A stretch of 13,807 nt of DNA from an uncultured Coriobacteriaceae bacterium (GCA_900552935.1 USBN01000040.1:1-13807); one strand, 5' to 3'. Counted from the stretch's first letter, positions 5,642 to 13,527 are shown. Numbers and translations are program-made. Notes: a model not told the origin generated them from the sequence alone.

Positions 5642-8428
5642 ATGGAGAAGCGCATCTACAGGTTTGGCCTTGACGAAAACGGCGCTGACGTCACTGAGGG
5701 AACCGCGCACGACAACTTCACCCTCGGCGGCAAGGGTGCTAACCTCGCCGAGATGGCACGTATCGGCCTTCCGGTTCCTCCTGGCTTCACGATTACCTGC
5801 CAGACCTGCATGGAATACGCCAACGGCGGCAACACCTGGCCCGAGGGCGTGCTCGACGGCATCGCCGAGGCCCGCGAGGACCTCGAGCGCCGTTGTGGCA
5901 AGCGCCTTGGCGACGCTGAGGATCCGCTGCTCGTCTCCGTCCGCTCCGGTGCCCCCTTCTCGATGCCCGGCATGATGGACACGGTGCTTGACCTCGGACT
6001 CAATGACGAGTCCGTTCTCGGCCTCGCCCACCAGACCAACAACGATCGCTTCGCCTGGGACAGCTACCGCCGCTTCATCCAGATGTTCTCGAACGTAGTC
6101 ATGGGCATCGACTCCAACCTCTTCGAGCACGCGATCTCCGCCGCTCGCGAGGCCGCCGGCGTCGCCACCGACACCGAGCTCTCCGCCGAGGACCTCCGTG
6201 CCCTAGCCGGCGAGTTCAAGCACATTTTCGCCGAGAACGTAAGCCTCGAAGAGCACCCCGAGCTCGCGGGCGAGGATGGAGCCGCCCAGTTCCCACAGGA
6301 TCCCACCATCCAGCTCCGCCTTGCCGTAGCCGCCGTCTTCGGCTCCTGGGAGTCCGACCGCGCTCGCCTCTACCGCAGGCAGAACAACATCCCCAACGAC
6401 CTCGGCACCGCCGTCAACGTCCAGGTCATGGCCTTCGGCAACAAGGGTGAGACCAGCGCCTCCGGCGTCGCCTTCACCCGCAACCCTGCCACCGGCGAGC
6501 GTGAGTTCTACGGCGATTACCTCGTGAACGCTCAGGGCGAGGACGTCGTGGCCGGCATCCGCAACACCGAGCCCATCGAGACGCTGCGCCACACCCCCGG
6601 CCTCGAAGCCGCCGGCGAGCAGCTTGAGAACATCTTCGGCATCCTCGAGCAGCACTACCGCGACATGATGGACATCGAGTTCACCATCGAGCAGGGCAAG
6701 CTCTACATGCTGCAGACCCGTGTGGGCAAGCGCACCGCCACCGCCGCCCTCAAAATCGCCGTGGACCTCGTCAGCGAAGGCGTCATCACCCGTGAGGAGG
6801 CGCTCCAGCGCATCAACCCCGCTCAGCTCGACCAGCTCATGCACCCGCAGATCGCCAAGAACGCCACGCGCAACGTCTTCGCCCGTGGTCTCAACGCGAG
6901 TCCCGGCGCCGCCGTGGGCAAGGTTGTCTTTTCCGCGGCCGATGCCGTAGCCGAGAGCGAGGCCGGCTGCGACTGCGTGCTCGTCCGCTGGGAGACCACT
7001 CCCGACGACCTCGCCGGCATGACCGCCGCCAACGGCATCCTCACCAGCCACGGCGGCAAGACCAGCCACGCGGCCGTCATCGCCCGCGGCATGGGCAAGC
7101 CCTGCGTCTGCGGTGCCGACGCCCTGCGCATCGACGCGGAGCGCAAGGAGGTCGCCGTCGCCAACACTGACCTCGTCCTTCACGAGGGTGACATCATCTC
7201 CATCGATGGCTCTACGGGCGAGGTCATGCTCGGTGCCGTCGAGCTCGAGCGCCCAAGCACCACGGGCGACCTCGCGACCGTACTCGACTGGGCCGATAAG
7301 GTCCGCCGCATGGGCGTTCGCGCCAATGCCGACAACCCGGCAGACGCCCGTCTCTCCCTCGAGCTTGGTGCCGAGGGCATCGGCCTGACCCGCACCGAGC
7401 ACATGTTCCTCGGCGATCGCAAGAGCATCATCCAGCGCTTCATCCTCTCCGACACCGAGGAGGAGCGTCAGGAGGCCGCCGACGAGCTCGCACGCGCCCA
7501 GGAGGGTGACTTCTACGAGATCCTCTCCGTCATGGACGGCAAGTCCGTGACCATCCGCCTGCTCGATCCTCCCCTGCACGAGTTCCTCGACAGCCCGCGT
7601 GACCTCGCCATCCGCCTCACCCGCATGGAGTGCGAGGGCGCCCCTGCCGAGGAGATTTCCCGTCTGCGCGCGCTTCTCGCCCGCGTCGACTCCCTCGCCG
7701 AGGCCAACCCCATGCTCGGCCTCCGCGGCTGCCGCCTGGGCTTCGCCTTCCCGCAGCTCCCGGCCCTTCAGACGCGCGCCATCGCCCGCGCCACGGTGCG
7801 CCTGAAGCGCGAGGGCAAGAACCCGCGTCCGCACATCATGGTGCCCCTCATCTGCCTCAATGCCGAGATTCGTGAGATGCGCGCCATCGTCGAGCGCGCC
7901 ATCATCGACGTCGAGGTCGAGACCGGCGTCCGCCTGGGCGAGATTCCAGTCGGCACGATGATCGAGCTCCCGCGCGCCGCCGTCATGGCAGACCGCATCG
8001 CTCGCCACGCAGACTTCTTCAGCTTCGGCACGAACGACCTCACGCAGACCGCACTCGGCTTCTCCCGTGACGACGTCGAGGGCAAGGTCCTCCCGACCTA
8101 CCTCGAGTCAAACGTCATCCCGAGGAACCCGTTCGAGACTATCGACGAGGGCGTCGCGAAGCTCGTCGGCATGGGTTGCGAGCTCGGCCGCTCCGAGAGG
8201 CCGGGTATCTCCCTCGGCGTCTGCGGCGAGCATGGCGGTGACCCGGATTCCATCCGCACGTTCTATGACCTGGGCATCGACTACGTGAGCTGCTCGCCCT
8301 ACCGTGTCCCAGTCGCACGTCTCGCTGCCGCGCAGGCGACGCTCGCCAGCAAGGTTCGTCCGTACGTTCCCGTGACGCCGGCCTATGCCCCCGTCCGCGA
8401 GCGTCAGCCGTTCGCCGAGCAGGTCTAG
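5642..8428 (+). CDS. ppdK: Pyruvate, phosphate dikinase
   Basis: 928 residues, somewhat longer than the usual 870-900 because of a C-terminal tail (about 905-928). The enzyme interconverts ATP + phosphate + pyruvate with AMP + PPi + PEP, at the PEP-pyruvate node of glycolysis or gluconeogenesis in the cytoplasm. The N-terminal ATP-grasp domain begins LGGKGANLAEMARIGLPVPPGF (28-49). The swivelling phosphohistidine domain carries GGKTSHAAVIARGMG (471-485) with catalytic H476 and T474, the Thr targeted by the PDRP regulatory kinase/phosphatase in other species. The C-terminal PEP/pyruvate barrel carries GTMIELPRAA, FFSFGTNDLTQT and the catalytic Cys C861 in GVCGEHGGDP. The ATG follows GGGGAGGATC. 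The gene stands alone on its strand, with its own terminator downstream; no PDRP gene is in the window. All key residues are present, so it should be active. Confidence 0.98.
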   Translation: MEKRIYRFGLDENGADVTEGTAHDNFTLGGKGANLAEMARIGLPVPPGFTITCQTCMEYANGGNTWPEGVLDGIAEAREDLERRCGKRLGDAEDPLLVSVRSGAPFSMPGMMDTVLDLGLNDESVLGLAHQTNNDRFAWDSYRRFIQMFSNVVMGIDSNLFEHAISAAREAAGVATDTELSAEDLRALAGEFKHIFAENVSLEEHPELAGEDGAAQFPQDPTIQLRLAVAAVFGSWESDRARLYRRQNNIPNDLGTAVNVQVMAFGNKGETSASGVAFTRNPATGEREFYGDYLVNAQGEDVVAGIRNTEPIETLRHTPGLEAAGEQLENIFGILEQHYRDMMDIEFTIEQGKLYMLQTRVGKRTATAALKIAVDLVSEGVITREEALQRINPAQLDQLMHPQIAKNATRNVFARGLNASPGAAVGKVVFSAADAVAESEAGCDCVLVRWETTPDDLAGMTAANGILTSHGGKTSHAAVIARGMGKPCVCGADALRIDAERKEVAVANTDLVLHEGDIISIDGSTGEVMLGAVELERPSTTGDLATVLDWADKVRRMGVRANADNPADARLSLELGAEGIGLTRTEHMFLGDRKSIIQRFILSDTEEERQEAADELARAQEGDFYEILSVMDGKSVTIRLLDPPLHEFLDSPRDLAIRLTRMECEGAPAEEISRLRALLARVDSLAEANPMLGLRGCRLGFAFPQLPALQTRAIARATVRLKREGKNPRPHIMVPLICLNAEIREMRAIVERAIIDVEVETGVRLGEIPVGTMIELPRAAVMADRIARHADFFSFGTNDLTQTALGFSRDDVEGKVLPTYLESNVIPRNPFETIDEGVAKLVGMGCELGRSERPGISLGVCGEHGGDPDSIRTFYDLGIDYVSCSPYRVPVARLAAAQATLASKVRPYVPVTPAYAPVRERQPFAEQV

Positions 8429-8479
8429 TCAACATCCGAGGCGCCAGGCTAATTCGTCGGTCTGGCACCCTCTTCCAAT

Positions 8480-8532
8480 CCCAGGGGACTACCCCGTCCC
8501 TGGGCCCATCCGGGGAGTTCGGGTCTCCCCGG
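8480..8532 (+). other. Two tandem hairpins in the ppdK 3' region
   Basis: First hairpin: CCCAGGG (8480-8486) pairs with CCCTGGG (8498-8504). Second: CCGGGGAG (8510-8517) pairs with CTCCCCGG (8525-8532) around a 7-nt loop. Neither is followed by a T-run, so they are not terminators themselves. They may stabilise the ppdK 3' end or form part of a trailing RNA. Together with the terminator and the repeats beyond it, they account for most of the gene-free stretch 8429-8779; I see no gene there. Confidence 0.6.
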
Positions 8533-8607
8533 CGAGCGGCGAGCGCGCCACGCAGGCTAAACGTCTCCCCCAAACGCCTCTCCCACTCCCGCGCTTGCCG
8601 CACACAA

Positions 8608-8656
8608 GAACCACCCCGACACGAAGCGACTCGCCGTGTCGGGGTGGTTCCCTTTT
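8608..8656 (+). terminator. Rho-independent terminator of ppdK, possibly bidirectional
   Basis: GAACCACCCCGACACG (8608-8623) pairs perfectly with 8635-8650, a 16-bp stem. The 11-nt loop can close a further GCG/CGC mini-stem. It is followed by CCTTTT on the plus strand. On the minus strand the stem is followed by TTGTGTG, so it may weakly stop malY read-through as well. Confidence 0.9.
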
Positions 8657-8680
8657 GGCATGCCGGGGGCATGGCATGCC
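8657..8680. repeat. Paired GGCATGCC palindromes next to the ppdK terminator
   Basis: GGCATGCC occurs at 8657-8664 and 8673-8680, separated by GGGGGCAT. Each is a self-complementary 8-mer, and the two can also pair as an 8-bp stem with an 8-nt loop, immediately after the terminator T-run. Function is unknown. Confidence 0.6.
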
Positions 8681-8762
8681 TACGATGTCGCACCACCTCG
8701 TCCACAGGTGGCGCGCGAGATAATCACGTCCCGCTCGATGAAGTCAGCCCGAGGCCTCGTTC

Positions 8763-8777
8763 CGTCTTCGTAAGACG
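8763..8777 (-). other. Small hairpin just past the malY stop codon
   Basis: CGTCTT-CGT-AAGACG is a perfect 6-bp stem with a 3-nt loop ending 3 nt from the malY-like stop codon. There is no T-run on the minus strand, so it is at best a weak 3'-end structure. A CGAGGCCTCG palindrome lies just beyond it. Confidence 0.4.
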
Positions 8778-8779
8778 AG

Positions 8780-9985
8780 CTACGCGTTGAACACGTACTT
8801 GTCCAGGCGCGCGAACGCCTCCTGAACGCGGTCGAGCGGCAGGGCGAGGTTCATACGCAGGTGACAGGGGCCATGGAACATGCGACCGTCCTGGATATCG
8901 ACGCCGACGCGCCAGCACTCCTTCTCGACCCACTCGATGTCTCGTCCGTGCTTCTCGCACCATTCGGTACAGTCAACGAACAGCATGTAGGTGCCCTCGG
9001 GCTTCTGAACGGTGACGCCATCGAAGCGCTTGTCGATGTAGTCGCAGACCCAGTCGACGTTGGCGCCGAGAACCTGGGTGAGCTCGTCAACCCACTCGTA
9101 GCCCTCGGGCTTGTAGGCGCCCACGAGCGCGTGCATGGACAGCACGTTCATATCGTTGTAGTGGCACTTCGAGCTGCGGGCGCAAACGCGATCGCGCAGG
9201 TACTTGTTGTAGATGATGTGGTAGGAACCCACCAGGCCGGCAAGGTTGAACGTCTTGCTGGGCGCATAGACGGCCACGGTACGCTGGCGGGCGTCGTCCG
9301 AGACGCTCTGCGTGGGTACGTGCTTGTGGCCCGGTAGGATGATGTCGCTCCAGATCTCGTCGGAGACGACGACGCAATCGTACTTCTTGAAGAGTTCCAT
9401 CGCGCGCTCGATCTCCCAGCGCTCCCAGACGCGACCACAGGGGTTGTGAGGGGAGCAGAAGACGACGGCGTGGATGTTGTTCTCGGCAAGCTTCTTCTCC
9501 ATGTCCTCGAAGTCCATGCGCCAGACGCCGTCCTCGTCGATCTTGAGGGGCGAGTTCACGATATCGAAGCCGTTGTTCTTGAGGCTCATCGTGAAACCGA
9601 TGTAGGTCGGGCTGTGGAGAAGGACCTTGTCGCCAGGCTCCATGAAGGAAGCCAGCGTGGAGACAACACCGCCGAGGACGCCGTTCTCATAGCCGATGCA
9701 CTCCTTGGTGAGGCCCTCGACGCCGTTGCGCGTCTCGTGCCACTTGATGATGGAGTTGAAGTAGTCATCGGTCGGGGCGAAGTAACCAAACGCAGGGTGC
9801 TTAGCGCGCTCGATAATGGCCTCGGTGATGGTCGGCACCGTGGGGAAGTTCATGTCAGCGATCCACATGGGGATGCCGTCGAAGCCCTCGGCCGGAGCAT
9901 CCGGGGCGAACCCGGTGCCAAGGCCGTCGACGGCAATCGCGTCCATGCCGTGACGCTCCATGTGGCTGGTGAAGTCATACTTCAT
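8780..9985 (-). CDS. PatB/MalY-type PLP-dependent C-S lyase (aminotransferase fold)
   Basis: 401 residues, the usual length for the MalY/PatB subgroup of fold-type I aminotransferases. These act as cystathionine or cysteine-conjugate beta-lyases (substrate to pyruvate, ammonia and a thiol) in the cytoplasm. Visible marks are GIPMWIADMNFPTVP near the N-terminus, AFGYFAPTDDYF (65-76), SPHNPCGRVW (178-187), PLP-pyridine Asp in VVVSDEIWSDI (D209), the Schiff-base Lys K244 in APSKTFNLAG, and the carboxylate-binding Arg in CHLRMNLALP near the C-terminus. The start ATG follows GGAAAGGG. It appears monocistronic, with a candidate promoter 50-80 nt upstream. A role in methionine or cysteine metabolism is likely from the family; true substrate choice (cystathionine, cystine or others) is not determined by these motifs. 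Confidence 0.92.
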   Translation of the reverse strand: MKYDFTSHMERHGMDAIAVDGLGTGFAPDAPAEGFDGIPMWIADMNFPTVPTITEAIIERAKHPAFGYFAPTDDYFNSIIKWHETRNGVEGLTKECIGYENGVLGGVVSTLASFMEPGDKVLLHSPTYIGFTMSLKNNGFDIVNSPLKIDEDGVWRMDFEDMEKKLAENNIHAVVFCSPHNPCGRVWERWEIERAMELFKKYDCVVVSDEIWSDIILPGHKHVPTQSVSDDARQRTVAVYAPSKTFNLAGLVGSYHIIYNKYLRDRVCARSSKCHYNDMNVLSMHALVGAYKPEGYEWVDELTQVLGANVDWVCDYIDKRFDGVTVQKPEGTYMLFVDCTEWCEKHGRDIEWVEKECWRVGVDIQDGRMFHGPCHLRMNLALPLDRVQEAFARLDKYVFNA

Positions 9986-10007
9986 GAGAAGACCCTTTCC
10001 ATTGAAT

Positions 10008-10027
10008 GCTTGCGCAAGACCGCAAGC
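10008..10027. promoter_or_regulatory. Inverted repeat in the malY-like gene leader
   Basis: GCTTGCG (10008-10014) and CGCAAGC (10021-10027) form a perfect 7-bp inverted repeat with a 6-bp spacer. CTTGCGCAAG within it is a 10-bp palindrome on its own. It lies between the candidate -10 box and the start codon, where a repressor site or leader hairpin could act. Confidence 0.45.
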
Positions 10028-10035
10028 GCCCTGTT

Positions 10036-10064
10036 GTTATGCGAGAGGACGACGATGCTCCCAA
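10036..10064 (-). promoter_or_regulatory. Candidate promoter of the malY-like gene
   Basis: On the minus strand, TTGGGA (10064-10059) and CATAAC (10041-10036) are separated by 17 bases; each box matches the sigma70 consensus at four of six positions. It lies between the PII-like frame and the lyase gene, giving a leader of about 45 nt. Confidence 0.45.
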
Positions 10065-10080
10065 TCGCCCCCAGCAAAGG

Positions 10081-10398
10081 TTAAAGTACGTCGATGCTCT
10101 GGACGGCGTCAAAGCCATGCTCGCCGGTACGGACCTTCACGGCCTCGGCGGCGCCATACACGAATACCTTTCCGTCTCCGATGTGGCCCGTGTAGAGGGC
10201 GCGGCGCGCGGCGACGTCGATGGGAGGGTCCGGCGTGCGAGCGGACGCATTCTGAAGTGCCGCGGGACTGAGCTCGGGCAGGTACTCCATGAAGACGTTG
10301 TTGAGGCTCAGGCCGGAAAGTCCGAGACCAGCCGTCTCCTCGGAATCGAGCACGCGCAGGTCAGCGGCTAGCCGACCCGAATAGAAACAATCGCCCAC
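10081..10398 (-). pseudogene. PII-family (GlnB/GlnK) signalling protein, degenerate, T-loop missing
   Basis: A 105-codon open frame. Its last 35-40 residues are clearly PII: ALYTGHIGDGKVFVYG, then VKVRTGEHGFDAVQ, the C-terminal PII signature and ATP-site Arg region, closest in wording to PII proteins of Clostridia. Before this, GLGLSGLSLNNVF resembles the early 'LGVxGxTVxxV' strand, and MEYLPEL the strand after the T-loop. The whole T-loop (Gly-rich, normally about 20 residues) and the N-terminal strand (KKIEAIIRP-like) are not there. An alternative reading of LRVLDSEETAGLGLS is an ammonium-transporter tail, which would make this a relic of an Amt-PII fusion. The only upstream start, GTG at 10398, has no good ribosome-binding site and lies in a hairpin. 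Working T-loop signalling is not expected. It is probably a decaying gene, less likely a divergent short paralogue. Confidence 0.6.
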
Positions 10399-10423
10399 TC
10401 CGTCAAACGACAGAGTGGCGATT
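10389..10423 (-). terminator. Terminator-like imperfect hairpin
   Basis: AATCGCC-C-ACTC-C-GTC (from 10389) pairs with GAC-A-GAGT-GGCGATT (to 10423), with one bulge and one mismatch around an AAAC loop. On the minus strand the stem is followed by TTGTTTCTATT, which looks like a terminator tail. It overlaps the start of the PII-like frame, supporting the idea that this frame has lost its original 5' part. Confidence 0.45.
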
Positions 10424-10496
10424 GGTTAATCCAAGCAGCTAGCGCAAACAGCCTTCCGAGAGCGCCCGAATGGCTATCGAGAAAAGCTGACAACGT

Positions 10497-10608
10497 AAAC
10501 AAAGGGACCGGCCACGGTGCCGTAGCAAACATTCCGCAGCGCCAATACCCTCGTTAAGTACAAGGCGCTCGCCCGCGAGGACGTTTGCTAGGTACCGCGG
10601 CCGGTCCC
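10497..10608 (-). terminator. Large inverted repeat, probable terminator of the molybdenum-hydroxylase operon
   Basis: Arms 10504-10530 (27 bp) and 10583-10608 (26 bp) are near-perfect inverted copies, differing by one extra base and two substitutions. They enclose 52 bp that contain further pairings (AGCGCC with GGCGCT; CCTCG with CGAGG in its loop, possibly a pseudoknot). On the minus strand the structure begins 16 nt after the upstream stop codon and is followed by TTTGTTT (10503-10497). Termination is the simplest reading. The enclosed structure is far larger than a normal terminator, so a mobile-element remnant or structured RNA is possible. No target-site duplication is visible. The rest of 10424-10496 holds nothing recognisable. 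Confidence 0.55.
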
Positions 10609-10624
10609 GGTGGGAATCCGTCAG

Positions 10625-12988
10625 CTACTCCTCCCCGAACAGCGCCTTCTCGGGCGTGATCGGAAGCGAGCGCACGTAATTGCCGGTTGCGTGCGCGACG
10701 GCGCTCGCGATGGCGCCAAGCGGCGTGTTGATGACGACCTCGCCGATCGACTTCGCGCCGAACGGACCCGTGGGCTCATAGCTCGGGCAGAAGTCGATGC
10801 GAATCTCAGGCACGTCAAGACGCGACGGAATCTTGTACTGCATGAAGTTGTTCGTACGCAGGCCACCGTCCGCAGCACGCTGCACGTCCTCGGTAAGGGC
10901 CATGCCGATACCCTGTGCGATGCCGCCCTCGGCCTGAACGCGCGCGAGGTTCGCGTTGGCAACGGTACCGCAGTCGACAGCGGAAACGTAGTCGACCACC
11001 GTGACCTTGCCCGTGGCCTTATCTACGTCAACCTCAGCGATGCCGGCCATGAAGGGCGGGGGCGAAACGGGCTGGGAGTTAGACGCGTGCGCCGAGAGGA
11101 AGCCCGGCTGGAGGCCAAAGCCAATGAGGCGGCCGGAGAGATCGTCCAAGGTCATCTCACGCATCTTGCCCGAGGCAATCTCGCCGACGGTGAGGACCTC
11201 GTCATCGTCGTCAGCGACGAAAATGCGGCCGCCGTCGAGGTCGAGCGCGGACGGCTCGACACCCATGACGCGGCCCGCCTGCTCGAGGATCTTCTCGCGC
11301 AGCTCGGTCGCGGCCTTCACGACGGCCATGCCCGTAACGTACGTGCCGGAGCTCGCGTAGGAGCCGCAGTCGAAAGGCGAAGTGTCCGTGTCGACGCCGT
11401 TCACAACGATGCGGTTGGTGCTGCAACCGAGAACCTCGGCCGCGAACTGGGCGAGGATCGTGTCGCCGCCAGTGCCCACGTCGGTCGCGCCCATGTTGAG
11501 CACGTAGAAGCCGTCATCCTCGAGGCGTAGGTCGACAGATCCGATGTCGACGTTGGAAATGCCGGAGCCCTGCATGGTGAGGGCGACGCCCAGAGAGCGC
11601 ACGCGGTCGCCCAGGTCACGGGCGAGCGGCTTGTTCTTCCAGTCGATCATCTCCATGGCGCGGCGCAGGCAGTCATCGAGTCGGCAGCTCTCGAGCTTCT
11701 CGTTGTAGTACTGCGGCATGGTCTCGCCCTCGTGGACGATATTGGCGAGGCGCATCTCGCACGGATCGATGCCGAGCTTGTCCGCCATCTCGTTGACGGC
11801 GCTCTCGACCGCGAACTGGCCCTGCGTGGCACCGTAGCCACGGAAGGCGCCGCCAGGCGTCGTGTTGGTGTAGACGACGTCATAGGAGAAGCGGCTCGCG
11901 CGGACGTGGTTGTAGATCGGGAGCGACTTGTGACCAACGAGGCCGATGGTCGTGGGCGCGTGATAGCCATAGGCACCGGCGTCAGACAGCGCATAGAGGT
12001 CGATGGCCGTGATCGTGCCGTCGTTCATGGCACCGAGACGGACGCGCATGCGCACCTTATGGCGAGTGTTGCCGCTCGCCATGGTCTCCTCGCGCGTGTA
12101 GATGCACTTGCAAGGGTGGCCGAGCTTATAGGCGCAGAACGCAGAGTAGACCTCGTTGCAGCCGGTCTGCTTGGCACCGAATCCACCGCCGACGCGGGGC
12201 TTGATGATTCGGACGCGGCTCTTGGGAATCTGGAGAGCGATGGAGACCTGACGACGGATGTGGAACGGCACCTGCGTAGAGGCGACCACGCACACGCGGT
12301 CCTGGGCGTCCGTGTAGGCATAGGAGCTGAAGGGCTCCATCATCGACTGCTCGGTCGCCTGGGTTTCGTAGACGCGGTCGATGACGACGTCAGACTCCTC
12401 GAACGCGCGCTCGAGGTCACCGTGCTCGGAGACCTCGTGACAGACGAGGTTGCGCTTGAAGTCCTCGCCCATGGGCACATAGGCGCGGATGTCATCCTCG
12501 TCATGAACGATCGTGGGGTTGTCGAGTGCCTCCTTGAAGTCAAGAACGGCGGGGAGAACCTCGTATTCGACCTTGATGAGGCGCATGGCGGCGTTGATGG
12601 CGAGCTCGTCCGTGCCAACCACGATGGCAACCTCGTCGCCGACGTAGCGCACGGTGCGGTCGAGGATCATCGTGTCGTACGGGCTCATCTCGCGGAAACT
12701 CTGGCCGGCGAGCGTGTAGCGCACCTGGGGGACGTCCTCGTAGGTGTAGATGGCGACGATGCCGTCGATGCGGCGGGCGCGCGAGGCGTCAATGGAGCGG
12801 ATGCGAGCGTGCGCGTGGGGCGAACGCAACAGCTTGACGATGTAGGAGTCGCGCGGGGCAAGGTCGTTCGTGTAGACGGCACGACCCTCGAGCAGGCCCT
12901 TCGCATCCTTCTTGACAACGGCGTGCGAAAGCTGGCGAAGCTCGCCGGCGCGGGAGTCAGAGACGACGCTCTCACCGATGGTTCCCAT
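10625..12988 (-). CDS. Xanthine-dehydrogenase-family molybdopterin-binding subunit
   Basis: 787 residues, the full length of the large subunit of three-subunit molybdenum hydroxylases, which hydroxylate N-heterocycles or aldehydes using water. The first (a/b hammerhead) domain is about residues 30-145; the two Mo-cofactor domains follow. Motifs: GGGFGAKQ (267-274), AFRGYGATQGQF with R383 (equivalent to bovine XDH R880), and GPFGAKSIGE with catalytic Glu E750. Two positions differ from classical XDH: Q274 where bovine XDH has E802, and DVGTGGDT (503-510) where a GQG motif is usual. PFDCGSYASSGTY (539-551) resembles clostridial-type hydroxylases. The ATG overlaps the preceding stop (TAATG) and GGGGAGG lies upstream. 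It is the last gene of the operon. The activity class is secure; xanthine as substrate is only a guess, with nicotinate or another N-heterocycle possible. Confidence 0.93.
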   Translation of the reverse strand: MGTIGESVVSDSRAGELRQLSHAVVKKDAKGLLEGRAVYTNDLAPRDSYIVKLLRSPHAHARIRSIDASRARRIDGIVAIYTYEDVPQVRYTLAGQSFREMSPYDTMILDRTVRYVGDEVAIVVGTDELAINAAMRLIKVEYEVLPAVLDFKEALDNPTIVHDEDDIRAYVPMGEDFKRNLVCHEVSEHGDLERAFEESDVVIDRVYETQATEQSMMEPFSSYAYTDAQDRVCVVASTQVPFHIRRQVSIALQIPKSRVRIIKPRVGGGFGAKQTGCNEVYSAFCAYKLGHPCKCIYTREETMASGNTRHKVRMRVRLGAMNDGTITAIDLYALSDAGAYGYHAPTTIGLVGHKSLPIYNHVRASRFSYDVVYTNTTPGGAFRGYGATQGQFAVESAVNEMADKLGIDPCEMRLANIVHEGETMPQYYNEKLESCRLDDCLRRAMEMIDWKNKPLARDLGDRVRSLGVALTMQGSGISNVDIGSVDLRLEDDGFYVLNMGATDVGTGGDTILAQFAAEVLGCSTNRIVVNGVDTDTSPFDCGSYASSGTYVTGMAVVKAATELREKILEQAGRVMGVEPSALDLDGGRIFVADDDDEVLTVGEIASGKMREMTLDDLSGRLIGFGLQPGFLSAHASNSQPVSPPPFMAGIAEVDVDKATGKVTVVDYVSAVDCGTVANANLARVQAEGGIAQGIGMALTEDVQRAADGGLRTNNFMQYKIPSRLDVPEIRIDFCPSYEPTGPFGAKSIGEVVINTPLGAIASAVAHATGNYVRSLPITPEKALFGEE

Positions 12989-13527
12989 TAGCGCACCTCC
13001 CCTTCGTTCGCGGATGCGTCTGCGGAGGGCGCGACGCCGGTGACCTCCGTGCTTGCAGGGGCCGAAACGCCGGTCACGCGGTCACGCGCAAGGAAGCGGC
13101 GAACGGCGCGAAGCTGGCTCGCGTAGCCCGTGCAACGGCAGAGGTTACCGGAGAGGTAGCGACTGATCGTCTCGTCGTCCGCGTCAGGGTGGTCACGGTC
13201 GAGAGCGAGGACGTTCATGACGAGGCCCGGAGAGCAGAAGCCGCACTGCTCGGCGCCCTCCTCCATCATGCAACGCGCGAACTCGGCGGACTCAGAGCGA
13301 AGGCCTTCGAGCGTGGTGACGCGGCGACCGTTCACGCGAGGCATGTAGACCGCACAGGAAAGGACCGGGGTCTCGTCGAGCCAGACGGTGCAGAGGCCGC
13401 AATTGGTGGTCTCACAGCCGCACTTGACGCTCTTGTAGCCGCGCTCGCGCAGGAAGTCGAGCAGGCGCGTATCAGGACGCACGTCAACGGAGACGTACTC
13501 GTCATTAATGAAGAAGCTTACGAGCAT
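12988..13527 (-). CDS. [2Fe-2S] iron-sulfur subunit of the molybdenum hydroxylase
   Basis: 179 residues. The N-terminal plant-ferredoxin-like domain binds one cluster through C38, C43, C46 and C58 (CETTNCGLC...LSC); an extra Cys, C36, precedes it. The C-terminal helical domain binds the second cluster through QCGFCSPG (C95, C98) and NLCRCTGY (C130, C132). It passes electrons from the Mo site to the FAD subunit. After about residue 150 there is a tail not shared by the core family, with a near-repeat VTGVSAP / VTGVAPS. Both ends overlap neighbours as TAATG, so its translation is coupled to both partner genes. All eight cluster Cys are present. Confidence 0.95.
   Translation of the reverse strand: MLVSFFINDEYVSVDVRPDTRLLDFLRERGYKSVKCGCETTNCGLCTVWLDETPVLSCAVYMPRVNGRRVTTLEGLRSESAEFARCMMEEGAEQCGFCSPGLVMNVLALDRDHPDADDETISRYLSGNLCRCTGYASQLRAVRRFLARDRVTGVSAPASTEVTGVAPSADASANEGEVR

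Noticed and set aside
6203..8008. 601-codon minus-strand open frame opposite ppdK
   Set aside because: Gly/Ala/Asp/Val-rich complement of the ppdK codons with no domain and no ribosome-binding site; ppdK itself is beyond doubt.
10591..10600. GGTACCGCGG, similar to part of the T-box antiterminator consensus
   Set aside because: It lies on the plus strand with no plus-strand gene downstream, lacks the preceding AGGGT, and no stem I is recognisable. It is better explained as part of the long inverted repeat.
10504..10608. Miniature transposable element as the firm call for the inverted repeat
   Set aside because: No flanking target-site duplication is visible and the copy number is unknown, so a terminator is the more economical description.
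11732..12991. 419-codon plus-strand open frame opposite the molybdopterin subunit
   Set aside because: Composition is that of reverse-complemented G/C-rich codons; the opposite strand encodes all expected hydroxylase motifs.
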